Source: a virus
Length of the DNA stretch: 64,000 nucleotides
IMG/VR virus record: IMGVR_UViG_3300017917_001342
Span: 183,669-247,668 of that record
Reading direction: 5' to 3' (one strand)
Part shown: positions 27,128 through 36,506 of the stretch, in pieces
Numbering within the stretch: position 1 is the stretch's first letter
How the letters are laid out: every line of letters begins with the position of its first letter
The notes under the pieces: model-generated
Database searches by the model: none
What the model was told of the DNA's origin: nothing
The model's input: only the letters and a program-made list of their open reading frames with translations
Made by a program: the position numbers and the translations under genes

Positions 27128-27133
27128 TAAATA
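27128..27133 (+). promoter_or_regulatory. T4-type late promoter candidate
   Basis: TAAATA in ACGATAAATATCCC, 30 bases before the ATG at 27163. The leader can form an imperfect hairpin (AAATATCCC with GGGTATTT) followed by five Ts, so it may also end upstream transcripts. Confidence 0.55.
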
Positions 27134-27162
27134 TCCCTATAACAGCACGGGTATTTTTCTAA

Positions 27163-28530
27163 ATGCAGATACAGAGTTTAATGGAAGCAAAAAACATTCC
27201 GCCGGATGTAGCTGCAAAAATAGACAGCATAGTAAAATCCATGCTGAAAACTGGCTACATAGATGTGTGTGTAAGACGACTTGAAGATGAAGGTCTCACA
27301 GATGCTGGCATACTTGATGTGTTAACTCCACATGCAGACAAGCTAGTAAATCTCATAACAAGTAAAAAGCATAAGACATTACCTGGTTATACAGTTTATG
27401 AGTTGCTATTACTATTAGGTATAGGAGCAAGATGGCCGTCGTTAATTGCAGCACTTGCCAATAACAAAGAGTCAGTAATTAAGTACATTTTAACACAGTT
27501 TAAAGAATATTCTAACGATGATATCGAAATGGATATAATAAATTTCGATATAAAAGTTTTGCAAAAATTAGGTATCGATTGGCCAGAATTAGCAGTTATA
27601 AAAAAATCTGTTGAAAACGAATTGGTAAGAATGGGTCACCCGCCATCATTAATGGAAGCACAGCCTGTAATACCTCAAAAACTTATTAAAATATTCAACC
27701 AACATCTTAACAACATATATGAGCGCGGTATTGACAAGTTAGCGTATTTGATAATTGATATGAAAAATGCAGGTGCAACCGATCAACAGATTGCATCGCT
27801 TCTCAGTGAAAAGCGTCAAGAAATTGTAAAGATACTCAGAAATACTATTCACAATGAATCTCCTAAAAACTGGAGAGCAATTAACGAATTTGCTGTTGCA
27901 ATTGCGTCATTATTAGATCTTGGAATCAAATGGCCGCCATTATTAGAATTATTAAACTACTATCGAGATAAAATCGAAGCCTGGGCAATTGCTGCGGTAT
28001 TTGATGCAGGATTTGGCAAGCATGTTGCTGAGAAATTACGTAAGTTTGAACAATTGGGTTTTGATATATTACCAATACGCCGAGCAATCAAAGCAAACAT
28101 ATTACCTACACTAAAAGAATATCTTACTAAAAATGGTATTGATCATTATACAGTTGCTAAATTAGAGGCTATGCATAGACTAAATCTATTGCCTAAAGCT
28201 CTAGATGACAAAACTACTAAACTTGTTTTTGATGCAATAGAAAACTCTATGAGCAAAGGTATGCCTAATGATTTCAAAAATGCATTGAAATATTTTGCAA
28301 TGATGAACATACCAAATCTTGAATCAACCGTAAAAAGCATAGTAGAAGCTAATAAAACACCTGTTATAAAATCATTACTAACTGCTATGAAAACTGGTTT
28401 AGGTAATGCAAACAACTATTACACGTTACCAACTTATTACATAGTAGATACACTACAGCTATTACATAAACTAGGTATACAGTGGCCAGAAATTGCTGCA
28501 ATTACTAGAAGCTTGAAGGCAGGGCGTTGA
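27163..28530 (+). CDS. WPEL-repeat polyprotein
   Basis: 455 residues. The tag MQIQSLME|A is followed by PPDVAAKIDSIV, closely similar to the start of the protein from 36507 (tag, then PPDVIEQLNGLL), so the two are paralogues. An internal LME|A cut lies after E165. Repeat units end RWPSL, IDWPELAVI, KWPPL and IQWPEIAAI; two have lost the Glu, the mark of decaying repeats. Wholly helical, no catalytic signature. Confidence 0.85.
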   Translation: MQIQSLMEAKNIPPDVAAKIDSIVKSMLKTGYIDVCVRRLEDEGLTDAGILDVLTPHADKLVNLITSKKHKTLPGYTVYELLLLLGIGARWPSLIAALANNKESVIKYILTQFKEYSNDDIEMDIINFDIKVLQKLGIDWPELAVIKKSVENELVRMGHPPSLMEAQPVIPQKLIKIFNQHLNNIYERGIDKLAYLIIDMKNAGATDQQIASLLSEKRQEIVKILRNTIHNESPKNWRAINEFAVAIASLLDLGIKWPPLLELLNYYRDKIEAWAIAAVFDAGFGKHVAEKLRKFEQLGFDILPIRRAIKANILPTLKEYLTKNGIDHYTVAKLEAMHRLNLLPKALDDKTTKLVFDAIENSMSKGMPNDFKNALKYFAMMNIPNLESTVKSIVEANKTPVIKSLLTAMKTGLGNANNYYTLPTYYIVDTLQLLHKLGIQWPEIAAITRSLKAGR

Positions 28531-28531
28531 T

Positions 28532-30391
28532 ATGGATATGTACGGCAACTGGGTTTATTCAGCTTTAAAAGACGTTGTTCGTCAACGTCAATACAAAGAT
28601 GTGGCATTCAAACTACGTAATCTTGGTAGAGAAGGTGTGGCATTTGCTAAATCTGATGATACAACAGCATTGCTTAACGATCGCAAAGACAACTGTCTAC
28701 GCGGTATACTGTTCATAATGAAGTATCACGACGATTATGGTCTTTATGGTCAAGATTTTGTTGATATTGCCAACGGTGCTCGCAAGGTTGGGTTAAACTG
28801 GCCTGAATTGGACATTATTGAAAAGGCTGCTAAATCAATGCCCGAAAATCCATATATAGATGAAGCTATGCATATTGATTTAAAATCTAGTCGTGAACAG
28901 ATATTAGATAAACTTGAACAGATATTCAATGATCCCGGTACGGATGTATTTGATCGCATTGCTGAATTAGATATTGCTAGGAATGTGCTACGACGCATAG
29001 AAAAATCAGACGTTGCCGAAATATTAGCAAAATACAAAACCAATATCATTAAAGACACTCTGCATTATATGCGGCACGGTGTAGTAGAAGTAGACATTCC
29101 TGTATATTTAGAAACACTTCAAGACCTTGGTGCAAACTGGCCCGAATTAACCATCATTATGAATAGTTTTAAAAAACCAAAAAACACACCATTAGATGAA
29201 AACGCACACGATGATTTAGATACAGTATTGGCATCGTTAAAAGACGATGCAGTAGCAAGACCAATTAAAGTAGCTTTTAATAGAATGTCAAATGACATGG
29301 CTGAACACTACAACAGAAAACCTATTTTGGATTTTCTAAAATTTGTTGATCGCTACAAACCCTACATCGGCGACGAAAATATACACTTAATAGTAAATGC
29401 TACTAAGCAGAAAATGTTAGAATATATAGAATGGGTGATAAGCAACTATTCTAAACCGTTTGCAGATCTCACTTTAACCGAACCGCTGTCTAACACATTA
29501 AAATCTATTGCATGGTTAAAACATCACTACGGCATAACATGGCCAGAGTTAAGCACTGTGCTGAATACCTATAAGACTGGTATAATAAAAACCTGTTTGA
29601 AACAGGCTAAGGATGCAAATAGCTACAGCATCGAAGACTTAGAAGATCTCATAACACACCTAGACGCTATAGGAGTCAACTGGCCTGAAATTGCTACTAT
29701 CAAAAAAAGTGTGTTTACCCAACTAGACGAAAGCATAAACATGACTGACCATGGTGTCGCCATGATACTGAATAGTTTAGAAGATCAGCATTTTGATGAC
29801 ATACCCTATGCATTGGCAATTATTGGCGATGCAGACAGGCGTGCTAATTATGGGCTTGTGCCAGCGTTTGACGAAAACAAAACAGAAATAATGCGTGTTA
29901 TATTAAAAGCAATACGCGATCCAGATGAATATAATCTTTGGTTTCCAGAAGCATTTGAAAAAATGATACGAGGTGCAAGACTGCTTGGTATAGATTGGCC
30001 TGAATTTAAAGCTATTGAACGCAGCATCGGCTCAGATGAATTAGACGAAGGTGAAGCGGGTAATTCTGCAATGCAGTATAACCTAAGCGGTGTGCTGTCT
30101 AGTATTAAACATGACGAACCTAGAGAAATGGTATTGTTCCTAAGTCAATTGGTTTGGATTGACAAATGGGGACTTGCAGAGTTAACAGACTACTCAAAAG
30201 AATTGACTCCGCACATCAAATTTATAGTAAAAGCCCTACTTGAATTTTTAAAATACGAATCAGATGATGCAGAACCAATAGACACTGTTAGAGACTGTCT
30301 AAGAGTATTAGAAAAGATGAATGTATCAAGCCCAGACTTGGACATAATTAAACGCAGTTTAGCAGTAGGAAAAGTCAATGACCAGCAGTAA
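28532..30391 (+). CDS. WPEL-repeat polyprotein with four regular cut sites
   Basis: 619 residues starting MDMYGNWVYSALKD, without a head tag. The Trp of the repeats is at 90, 203, 337, 384 and 489. Predicted cuts follow E111 (IDE|A), E223 (LDE|N), E400 (LDE|S) and E506 (LDE|G), that is 16 to 21 residues after a repeat each time. Processing would give five helical pieces of about 105-175 residues, four of them ending in WPEL..I..S plus a short linker. The final repeat is degenerate (SSPDLDIIKRSL). It overlaps the next gene by 14 bases. Confidence 0.85.
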   Translation: MDMYGNWVYSALKDVVRQRQYKDVAFKLRNLGREGVAFAKSDDTTALLNDRKDNCLRGILFIMKYHDDYGLYGQDFVDIANGARKVGLNWPELDIIEKAAKSMPENPYIDEAMHIDLKSSREQILDKLEQIFNDPGTDVFDRIAELDIARNVLRRIEKSDVAEILAKYKTNIIKDTLHYMRHGVVEVDIPVYLETLQDLGANWPELTIIMNSFKKPKNTPLDENAHDDLDTVLASLKDDAVARPIKVAFNRMSNDMAEHYNRKPILDFLKFVDRYKPYIGDENIHLIVNATKQKMLEYIEWVISNYSKPFADLTLTEPLSNTLKSIAWLKHHYGITWPELSTVLNTYKTGIIKTCLKQAKDANSYSIEDLEDLITHLDAIGVNWPEIATIKKSVFTQLDESINMTDHGVAMILNSLEDQHFDDIPYALAIIGDADRRANYGLVPAFDENKTEIMRVILKAIRDPDEYNLWFPEAFEKMIRGARLLGIDWPEFKAIERSIGSDELDEGEAGNSAMQYNLSGVLSSIKHDEPREMVLFLSQLVWIDKWGLAELTDYSKELTPHIKFIVKALLEFLKYESDDAEPIDTVRDCLRVLEKMNVSSPDLDIIKRSLAVGKVNDQQ

Positions 30392-31559
30392 AAACGCAGA
30401 TGAATTAATTGCTGATCGTATGGACGGTTTAAAAAAGCAAGAACCTCTAGCACTTAGAGGATTAATCCATAATCTAAAGAGCAGACCCTATGAATGGTAC
30501 GATGATGATATTGCTGCACTGTTAGAAGAATACAAAGCTGACATATTAAAATACATCACACGCAAATATCATGTGGGCCAGATATCATTACCAACTAATG
30601 ATATTAAAAAGCTAATGAGTGTTGGAATACAATGGCCTGAATTAACTGATCTTGTCAACCGATACAAAACAGCTATTATCAAAAATGTACTAGAAACTCT
30701 TAAGCTAGATTACAGAAACGTAGCTGACACTGTAGGTACGTTGACTAGTATGAATCTCGGTTGGAAAGAATTAGACGCAATTAATCGTAGCTTAAATGCA
30801 CTGCGTAATAATGTAAACGAAGCTTTAAAGTATGATAACAATGAAATAGAAGAACTCAAAACTAACATAATTCAAGACCTACATGACGGATATTATAGAG
30901 ATGCGTTAGATGTCATAGCAACACTGTGGCATGACAATAGTAATCTTGGCGACGTAACTGCTATAACACGTTTATTGGAAAAACATAAACGTGGGTTGAT
31001 TACACAGTTATTAACTGTAATCAAATATAGTAGCACTTACGAATTAAGCAAATATTTTAAAGATTTTATTAAAGGACTACAAGATTTTGGGATTGATTGG
31101 CCAGAATTCGACGCTATGTTAAAATCGATCAACGCTGACAAAACAACACTTGATGAATCTTATTCAAAAAACGATGCAGAACAGTATAAGGATGAAATCA
31201 TTAATACCATTAAGAAGGATGATATGGATGATTTGTTTGAAATGCTTGCTGAGTTTGCATGGATACCGAGAGCACTTGTAGGCGATGTTACAAAACTAAA
31301 TCGTATACTAGAACTACACAAAGTTCGAGTAATAAAAGCATTACTGTCTTATATGCGAGAGCTAGATGACAGCGGTATTTGCTACATCATGCCACAAATT
31401 CTAGGCGGTTTAGAACATGCTGGCATAAATTGGCCCGAGTTAAAAATTATAGATCAAAGTGTTGACAAAATACAAAAACGTCGCGAAGCCGAAGATGACG
31501 ATTTGTATGAGAGTAGCAAAGCAGTAAATACTACTGCAAAAAAGGCTCGCAGACGATGA
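30378..31559 (+). CDS. WPEL-repeat polyprotein
   Basis: 393 residues. It starts MTSSKNADELIADRMDG inside the end of the previous gene. Repeats end IQWPELTDL, LGWKELDAI, IDWPEFDAM and INWPELKII. Cuts are predicted after E148 (VNE|A) and E260 (LDE|S), each 19 residues past the Trp. The C-terminal tail after YESSK is basic (TTAKKARRR). It overlaps the next ATG by four bases. Confidence 0.85.
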   Translation: MTSSKNADELIADRMDGLKKQEPLALRGLIHNLKSRPYEWYDDDIAALLEEYKADILKYITRKYHVGQISLPTNDIKKLMSVGIQWPELTDLVNRYKTAIIKNVLETLKLDYRNVADTVGTLTSMNLGWKELDAINRSLNALRNNVNEALKYDNNEIEELKTNIIQDLHDGYYRDALDVIATLWHDNSNLGDVTAITRLLEKHKRGLITQLLTVIKYSSTYELSKYFKDFIKGLQDFGIDWPEFDAMLKSINADKTTLDESYSKNDAEQYKDEIINTIKKDDMDDLFEMLAEFAWIPRALVGDVTKLNRILELHKVRVIKALLSYMRELDDSGICYIMPQILGGLEHAGINWPELKIIDQSVDKIQKRREAEDDDLYESSKAVNTTAKKARRR

Positions 31560-33865
31560 CACCTCATGAAATTCGCGTAACTCTAAATTTCTTCTTAGAA
31601 GATCTACAAGAAGAACGTTACATTGATGCTGTCAATGGTCTGATAGAATTGTATGCCTATACCAATTCTGATTATCCTCCATATGCTGATCGTAAAAACC
31701 AAATACCCTTTGACAAAATCAGCGAATTACTACAACAGCATAAAACTGGTATTGTAAAACGCTTGTTGCGTTACATGAAGCATTATGATGCAGATGAAGT
31801 AAAACGATTTGTGTTGCTTGCTATCAATGCATTAAAACACTTTGGTATAGATTGGCCTGAACTAGCTGTTATGAAAAACAGCGTTTCGCCGGAAGTTGAA
31901 GAATCCTGGAGCAACAAATATAAGAAAAGCATCAATTGCAGCAATCCAAAAGGTTTTAGTCAACGTGCGCACTGTGCTGCTAGACGTAAGCGCAAAGCTG
32001 GCGGTAAGACTAAGAGCAAGCCAGTGAGAGAAGCATTGAGTTCGCCGCTGGGAGGTATTGTGCTGTCAATGCAAGACGCATTGCGAAAAGGCAGTGATGC
32101 CGCAGTATCGCATCGTGTTATTGACCTTTGGCGTGCTAACACAGCAGAACGACAGCGTGCAAGCGATATGCTAGCAGATGTAGAACACTTGGTAACAAGT
32201 TATGTAGAACGTCATCTCGGTTCAGAAAATCATTTAGATGTACAAGACGGCTTGAACATGCTTCAAGTTTTACCACCAAGTGAAGATTGGGCAGACTTGC
32301 AAGTGTTATTAAACAAATACAAAACCAACATACTAAAGTATTTGTTAAAGTGCATGAAGGATAATGATATAGATATACCTCATTATCGAATACCTGTGTT
32401 GAAAAAATGGGGCACAGATTGGCCAGAACTGGACACAATCTACACCAGTGCTGATTCAGAATTGAAAAAACAAAAACGTATAGACGAGGGTGTTATTGCC
32501 TATCATGCTAGCCCGGTTGCTACAATTCGCAGCAAACGTTTTTGGCCATTTACACATTTTGGCAGTGAAAAAGCCGCAGCAGATCGTATCAAATATCTAA
32601 AGAAAACAGGCGAACTTGCAAAGGACTCGCCAGTCAGAGTCTATCAAGTTGAACTCAATATCAACAATCCCGCTGTAATCAAAGATGAACCTGTGCAACA
32701 CAGTGCAACACAGTTTGCATTTGCATTGAAAAAGGCCAAGCTGATTTCTCAAGAGGAAATGGAAAGCATCACAAAACTTGGACACGATCCTGTTACCTAT
32801 AAGCCTACTATGAGTTACGCTGATGCTGAAAAGCAACGCAATCGTAAATTGAGAGCATTGATGCGTAGCAAAGGCTTTGACGGATTTGCGTATGTGAATC
32901 GCTTTGAAGACAAAGGCAGTATGAGCTATGTCATACTGGATCCCGCACAAGCTAGAACATTGCGACCAGTTAAAGCAGCGCCCGCAGAATTAAAAGAAGA
33001 TGAACGCAACAATTTTTCCACAGTGTTTAGAAATCGTTCTGAACAAGAAGGTGGTCACCGTTTTACACTCAATGCAGATGAATATGTAGAACATATAGAA
33101 AAACTCTTAAAATATGGAATGCTAGCAACTGATAATGTAGTGATAGAATTAGCTACGCTGGGTCGACGCAGGCCCGATGCAATTAAAAATTGGCCAGAAC
33201 TAGCTAACTTATTAAATCAACACAAAGATGAGTTGATGCGCATTATACAACATCACTTTAATAAAGACGTTACCAGTGAGCATGCAATGGCTCGCAGTGT
33301 TGATGTTGCAGGTGCATTAAAGCTAATTGGTATAGACTGGCCAGAAATCGCTCAGCTTATTGAAAAGAACAAGCACAAAATAGTCAAAACACTGCTTGAG
33401 TTTATGCGAGATGAATATGACGCCCATATCCCATACGAACTTAAAACACTGCGTAGCTATGGTGCAGATTGGCCAGAGTTAGCAGTAATTGAAAAAAGCC
33501 TAAACGCAGGATTGAATGAATCAAAGTCTAACAAATTACCGCAGGACGTTACTGACATGGTAATGGACATGCTTAAACGAGATGGCACAGGCATCGCACT
33601 GTATCATATTTGGGAATGGAAATTAGACATAGATAAACTGCCAGAATTAGAAGAATTCCTAAACGACCGCAAGCAAACCTATATGGAAATTATGTTGAAA
33701 AACATGAAGATGGGCGGAGACGCACTATACGGTACAGAACAGTATTTAGAACGTTTAGAAGGTACTAAAATAAATTGGCCTGAACTCAAAGTCATACGTA
33801 ATAGCTTAAATAAGCTATTAGCAGAATTGCATGCGTCGGAAGAACATCCAAATGAAAACCATTGA
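31556..33865 (+). CDS. Polyprotein: WPEL units plus ADP-ribosyltransferase-like module
   Basis: 769 residues. Cuts are predicted after E116 (VEE|S), E159 (VRE|A), E311 (IDE|G), E481 (LKE|D) and E655 (LNE|S). Piece 117-159 is a basic peptide with Cys (SINCSNPKGFSQRAHCAARR). Piece 312-481 starts VIAYHASP, then FWPFTHFGSEKAA, VRVYQVELNINNP, LMRSKGFDGFAYVN and SYVILDPAQAR. That order (Y-H, H-F-G, GFDGF, final I.(D)P) is the ART-like domain found in phage polyvalent proteins. The other pieces are WPEL helical units (IDWPEL, TDWPEL, NWPEL, IDWPEI, ADWPEL, INWPEL). The ART piece may modify host proteins after injection, as T4 Alt does. Confidence 0.85.
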   Translation: MTPHEIRVTLNFFLEDLQEERYIDAVNGLIELYAYTNSDYPPYADRKNQIPFDKISELLQQHKTGIVKRLLRYMKHYDADEVKRFVLLAINALKHFGIDWPELAVMKNSVSPEVEESWSNKYKKSINCSNPKGFSQRAHCAARRKRKAGGKTKSKPVREALSSPLGGIVLSMQDALRKGSDAAVSHRVIDLWRANTAERQRASDMLADVEHLVTSYVERHLGSENHLDVQDGLNMLQVLPPSEDWADLQVLLNKYKTNILKYLLKCMKDNDIDIPHYRIPVLKKWGTDWPELDTIYTSADSELKKQKRIDEGVIAYHASPVATIRSKRFWPFTHFGSEKAAADRIKYLKKTGELAKDSPVRVYQVELNINNPAVIKDEPVQHSATQFAFALKKAKLISQEEMESITKLGHDPVTYKPTMSYADAEKQRNRKLRALMRSKGFDGFAYVNRFEDKGSMSYVILDPAQARTLRPVKAAPAELKEDERNNFSTVFRNRSEQEGGHRFTLNADEYVEHIEKLLKYGMLATDNVVIELATLGRRRPDAIKNWPELANLLNQHKDELMRIIQHHFNKDVTSEHAMARSVDVAGALKLIGIDWPEIAQLIEKNKHKIVKTLLEFMRDEYDAHIPYELKTLRSYGADWPELAVIEKSLNAGLNESKSNKLPQDVTDMVMDMLKRDGTGIALYHIWEWKLDIDKLPELEEFLNDRKQTYMEIMLKNMKMGGDALYGTEQYLERLEGTKINWPELKVIRNSLNKLLAELHASEEHPNENH

Positions 33866-36503
33866 TTTAAACATATTTTTAGAAGCTCAAGGTCCTGCAA
33901 AGATACCAACTGGTTCTGGTAAGTCCACTATTGCAAACCCTGCGCATTCTCCCGGTAGCTATTACGAAGGTGATCCTGCTAACTTTGATTTTGGTGCACA
34001 GCGTAGAAACTACCAAGCATTAAATGCCGCATTGGCACGTAACGGTAAAAAGCTTAATTACATCGGTGTTTCCAAAGCAGATAGTGGTAGAGACACCTTT
34101 GTTGCAACTGCACCCGGTGTTGTATGGTACAAATACGAAGGCAGCAATCCACAGTCTGGACAAAACATACTCTACATCAACGGTGTTAAAGACAAGTTTA
34201 CGTCATTTATGGCATTGTCGCCAGAGGAACAAGACAAGAAACTGTCTGCAAGTCCTGCTGCATTGAGTTTACAAAAAGGTGATGTGTTTGGTTATATCAA
34301 TGCACTGGCTGCGTCAGATGCGCCTGCAAACACTGTTGTTGACAGTTTGAATCAAAACAAAGATTTGATACTGCAACGAATAGCAAACGAACTGTTAAAC
34401 TACCCAAAATACATATCTAAGATAAAAACCTTTAATAAAGCATTGGCTAACAAAGGTGCGTTGCTACCATGGTTAACAGTTGACGAAATTTTAAAAGCAA
34501 TCCAGCCTGTGATATCGAAAGATCTGTTCGACTATTTTTTAAGGTGGCCAAGTACAGATTCATTGAAACGTATCAAATCTGCAATCGCAGTTGGATTGCT
34601 GTTTGACATGTCTTATATGCAAGAATTGACCAATAACAATGTTGATGGGTTTGTCGAACGCTTTTCTAGTCCCGGCATGTTTACCGGACCAGGATATCGC
34701 ATGGTAGACAACCTAATAGAATTTCTAACTCTTGTACGCTACAGTAACCCACGATTAGAAGTTAAGAATCTAATTGACAATGTGGATTATAAGCGCATTG
34801 TAAAATATTTAAACGATTCTAGCAATGTAACAGGAAATGTATATCAAGCTGCTAAACTGTTGTTAAATGCAGGATTTCCAAAAGATCGCATTGTACAGGC
34901 ATTTGAAGATCTAAAAGAAGAAATGGTTGGCAATGCACTGCTTAAATTAGTTAGAACTGCTAGAGTTGATGATATTGGAAATCTCAATGCAGCACTTAAT
35001 ATACTTGGTATATCATGGCCCGAAATTGTTGGGGATAATATACGTAAGCTGATTGAAAATAACAAAACTAATATTATTAAAACTATACTTACTAATGTAA
35101 AAAATGGAGTTTTTCAAAATGCGTTAAATGCTGTCGATTTCTTTATAGATAACGACTACAAATGGCCAGAGCTAGCTGCAATAAAACGAAGCTTAATCGC
35201 TTCACTAAATAACCGAACAGACGAAACACGCAACAGTTTGAGTAACAATATGAAAATCGACGAAGTTGAACAATTAGACGAGGACCTTGGTAATCTAAAT
35301 CAGCTAGGTATGGGTCCGCTGCTTAATGTACTCAAACAGGAGCATTGGAGTCGCCGAAATTACGATCCAGAGATACGTCCGGTCGGCAAGCGTTTTGTTG
35401 GATCGGGCTATGACCGACGAGTAGGTCCTAACAGCGAAATACAAGACATTGGTGCAGTAAAAGACATTCTTAAATCTCTACGTAAAGCATTTAAAACCAC
35501 AGCAGCCGTTGCATTTGCACTATATATAGGCGGCAAACCTGTGATGTTTGGTGTCACAGATGAATATACACTAGCAGGCAGCAGTCGTCATGGTAAAATT
35601 GCCTACGATCTAACACCCTGGGCAGAAACTGTTAAGCTGTATGATCAGCAACAAAAAGGTCGCTACGCACCTAGTACACAGTTGACAACTATGCGTGACA
35701 AAGAAGAACGCAATTACAGTGATCCACGCGACAAATGGGATACTCCTGTAATGGTTACTCAAAAATACGCAGGTGATATGATATCAACTGGCGACTTGTC
35801 AACTATTGCAAAAGTAATTGAATTTATTTCTGCTAACACAGGCGAACCTATCACAGCTAAGTTAGTAATGAAAGACGAAGCTGGCTTTGAAAAAATGAAA
35901 AGCCGACAGATCAATCATGTTGCAGTTCGCAGTGCAGCAGAAGATCTCAAGCATAGACTAAGTGTTTACAAGAACAGCAAAAAACCATCTGTAGATACTA
36001 TTGAAGATTTTATTGCTATGAGCCTTAGAAAACCAGGCAGTGTAGTTCAGTTTGCAGGTGTACCATATCGTTTAACTGCAACCAGCTACGATAAAATAGA
36101 ACCAGTATCTTTGCTATCAGGTAAAGAGTTTAGCACAGATTATAAAAGCAATCTCAAGGACGATTATCATAACAGTGTTAGGATCTATTACAGATACGAC
36201 AAAGACACTAATCAATTGTTGCCGATATATGCCGAATGGTATGACAAAACTGATCCAAATAACCCATCATATCAACGAGTATCTGCTGTTCTAGATGGCA
36301 AAGGTTATATCAAAAGTAGACTAAAAGTGCAGTCGCTAACAAAAGAAGCGGTGATACCAAAAATATTAGAGAAGATTAAATCGTCGCAATTCAAAGATGC
36401 ATTGTTATATGTTCAGGCATTGCAAAAAATGGGTATGGACTGGCCAGAGTTAAGTGTTATTGAACGCAGTGCAAATGCTGAATTAAACAAGCCGAGAGAC
36501 TGA
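33852..36503 (+). CDS. Large tagged polyprotein with WPEL units
   Basis: 883 residues from ATG 33852, overlapping the upstream gene by 14 bases; an in-frame start at 33831 would bury the tag. MKTIDLNIFLE|A is the closest match here to the T4 capsid-targeting sequence (MKTYQEFIAE|A). A Gly/Asn/Tyr-rich region follows (12-100), then long helical stretches with ISWPEIV and YKWPELAAI. A cut lies after E477 (LDE|D). Residues about 495-790 are a mixed alpha-beta domain (TTAAVAFALYIGGKPVMFGV, WAETVKLYDQQQ) without a family I can name. One more unit (MDWPELSVIERS) closes the protein. Confidence 0.85.
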   Translation: MKTIDLNIFLEAQGPAKIPTGSGKSTIANPAHSPGSYYEGDPANFDFGAQRRNYQALNAALARNGKKLNYIGVSKADSGRDTFVATAPGVVWYKYEGSNPQSGQNILYINGVKDKFTSFMALSPEEQDKKLSASPAALSLQKGDVFGYINALAASDAPANTVVDSLNQNKDLILQRIANELLNYPKYISKIKTFNKALANKGALLPWLTVDEILKAIQPVISKDLFDYFLRWPSTDSLKRIKSAIAVGLLFDMSYMQELTNNNVDGFVERFSSPGMFTGPGYRMVDNLIEFLTLVRYSNPRLEVKNLIDNVDYKRIVKYLNDSSNVTGNVYQAAKLLLNAGFPKDRIVQAFEDLKEEMVGNALLKLVRTARVDDIGNLNAALNILGISWPEIVGDNIRKLIENNKTNIIKTILTNVKNGVFQNALNAVDFFIDNDYKWPELAAIKRSLIASLNNRTDETRNSLSNNMKIDEVEQLDEDLGNLNQLGMGPLLNVLKQEHWSRRNYDPEIRPVGKRFVGSGYDRRVGPNSEIQDIGAVKDILKSLRKAFKTTAAVAFALYIGGKPVMFGVTDEYTLAGSSRHGKIAYDLTPWAETVKLYDQQQKGRYAPSTQLTTMRDKEERNYSDPRDKWDTPVMVTQKYAGDMISTGDLSTIAKVIEFISANTGEPITAKLVMKDEAGFEKMKSRQINHVAVRSAAEDLKHRLSVYKNSKKPSVDTIEDFIAMSLRKPGSVVQFAGVPYRLTATSYDKIEPVSLLSGKEFSTDYKSNLKDDYHNSVRIYYRYDKDTNQLLPIYAEWYDKTDPNNPSYQRVSAVLDGKGYIKSRLKVQSLTKEAVIPKILEKIKSSQFKDALLYVQALQKMGMDWPELSVIERSANAELNKPRD

Positions 36504-36506
36504 TCT

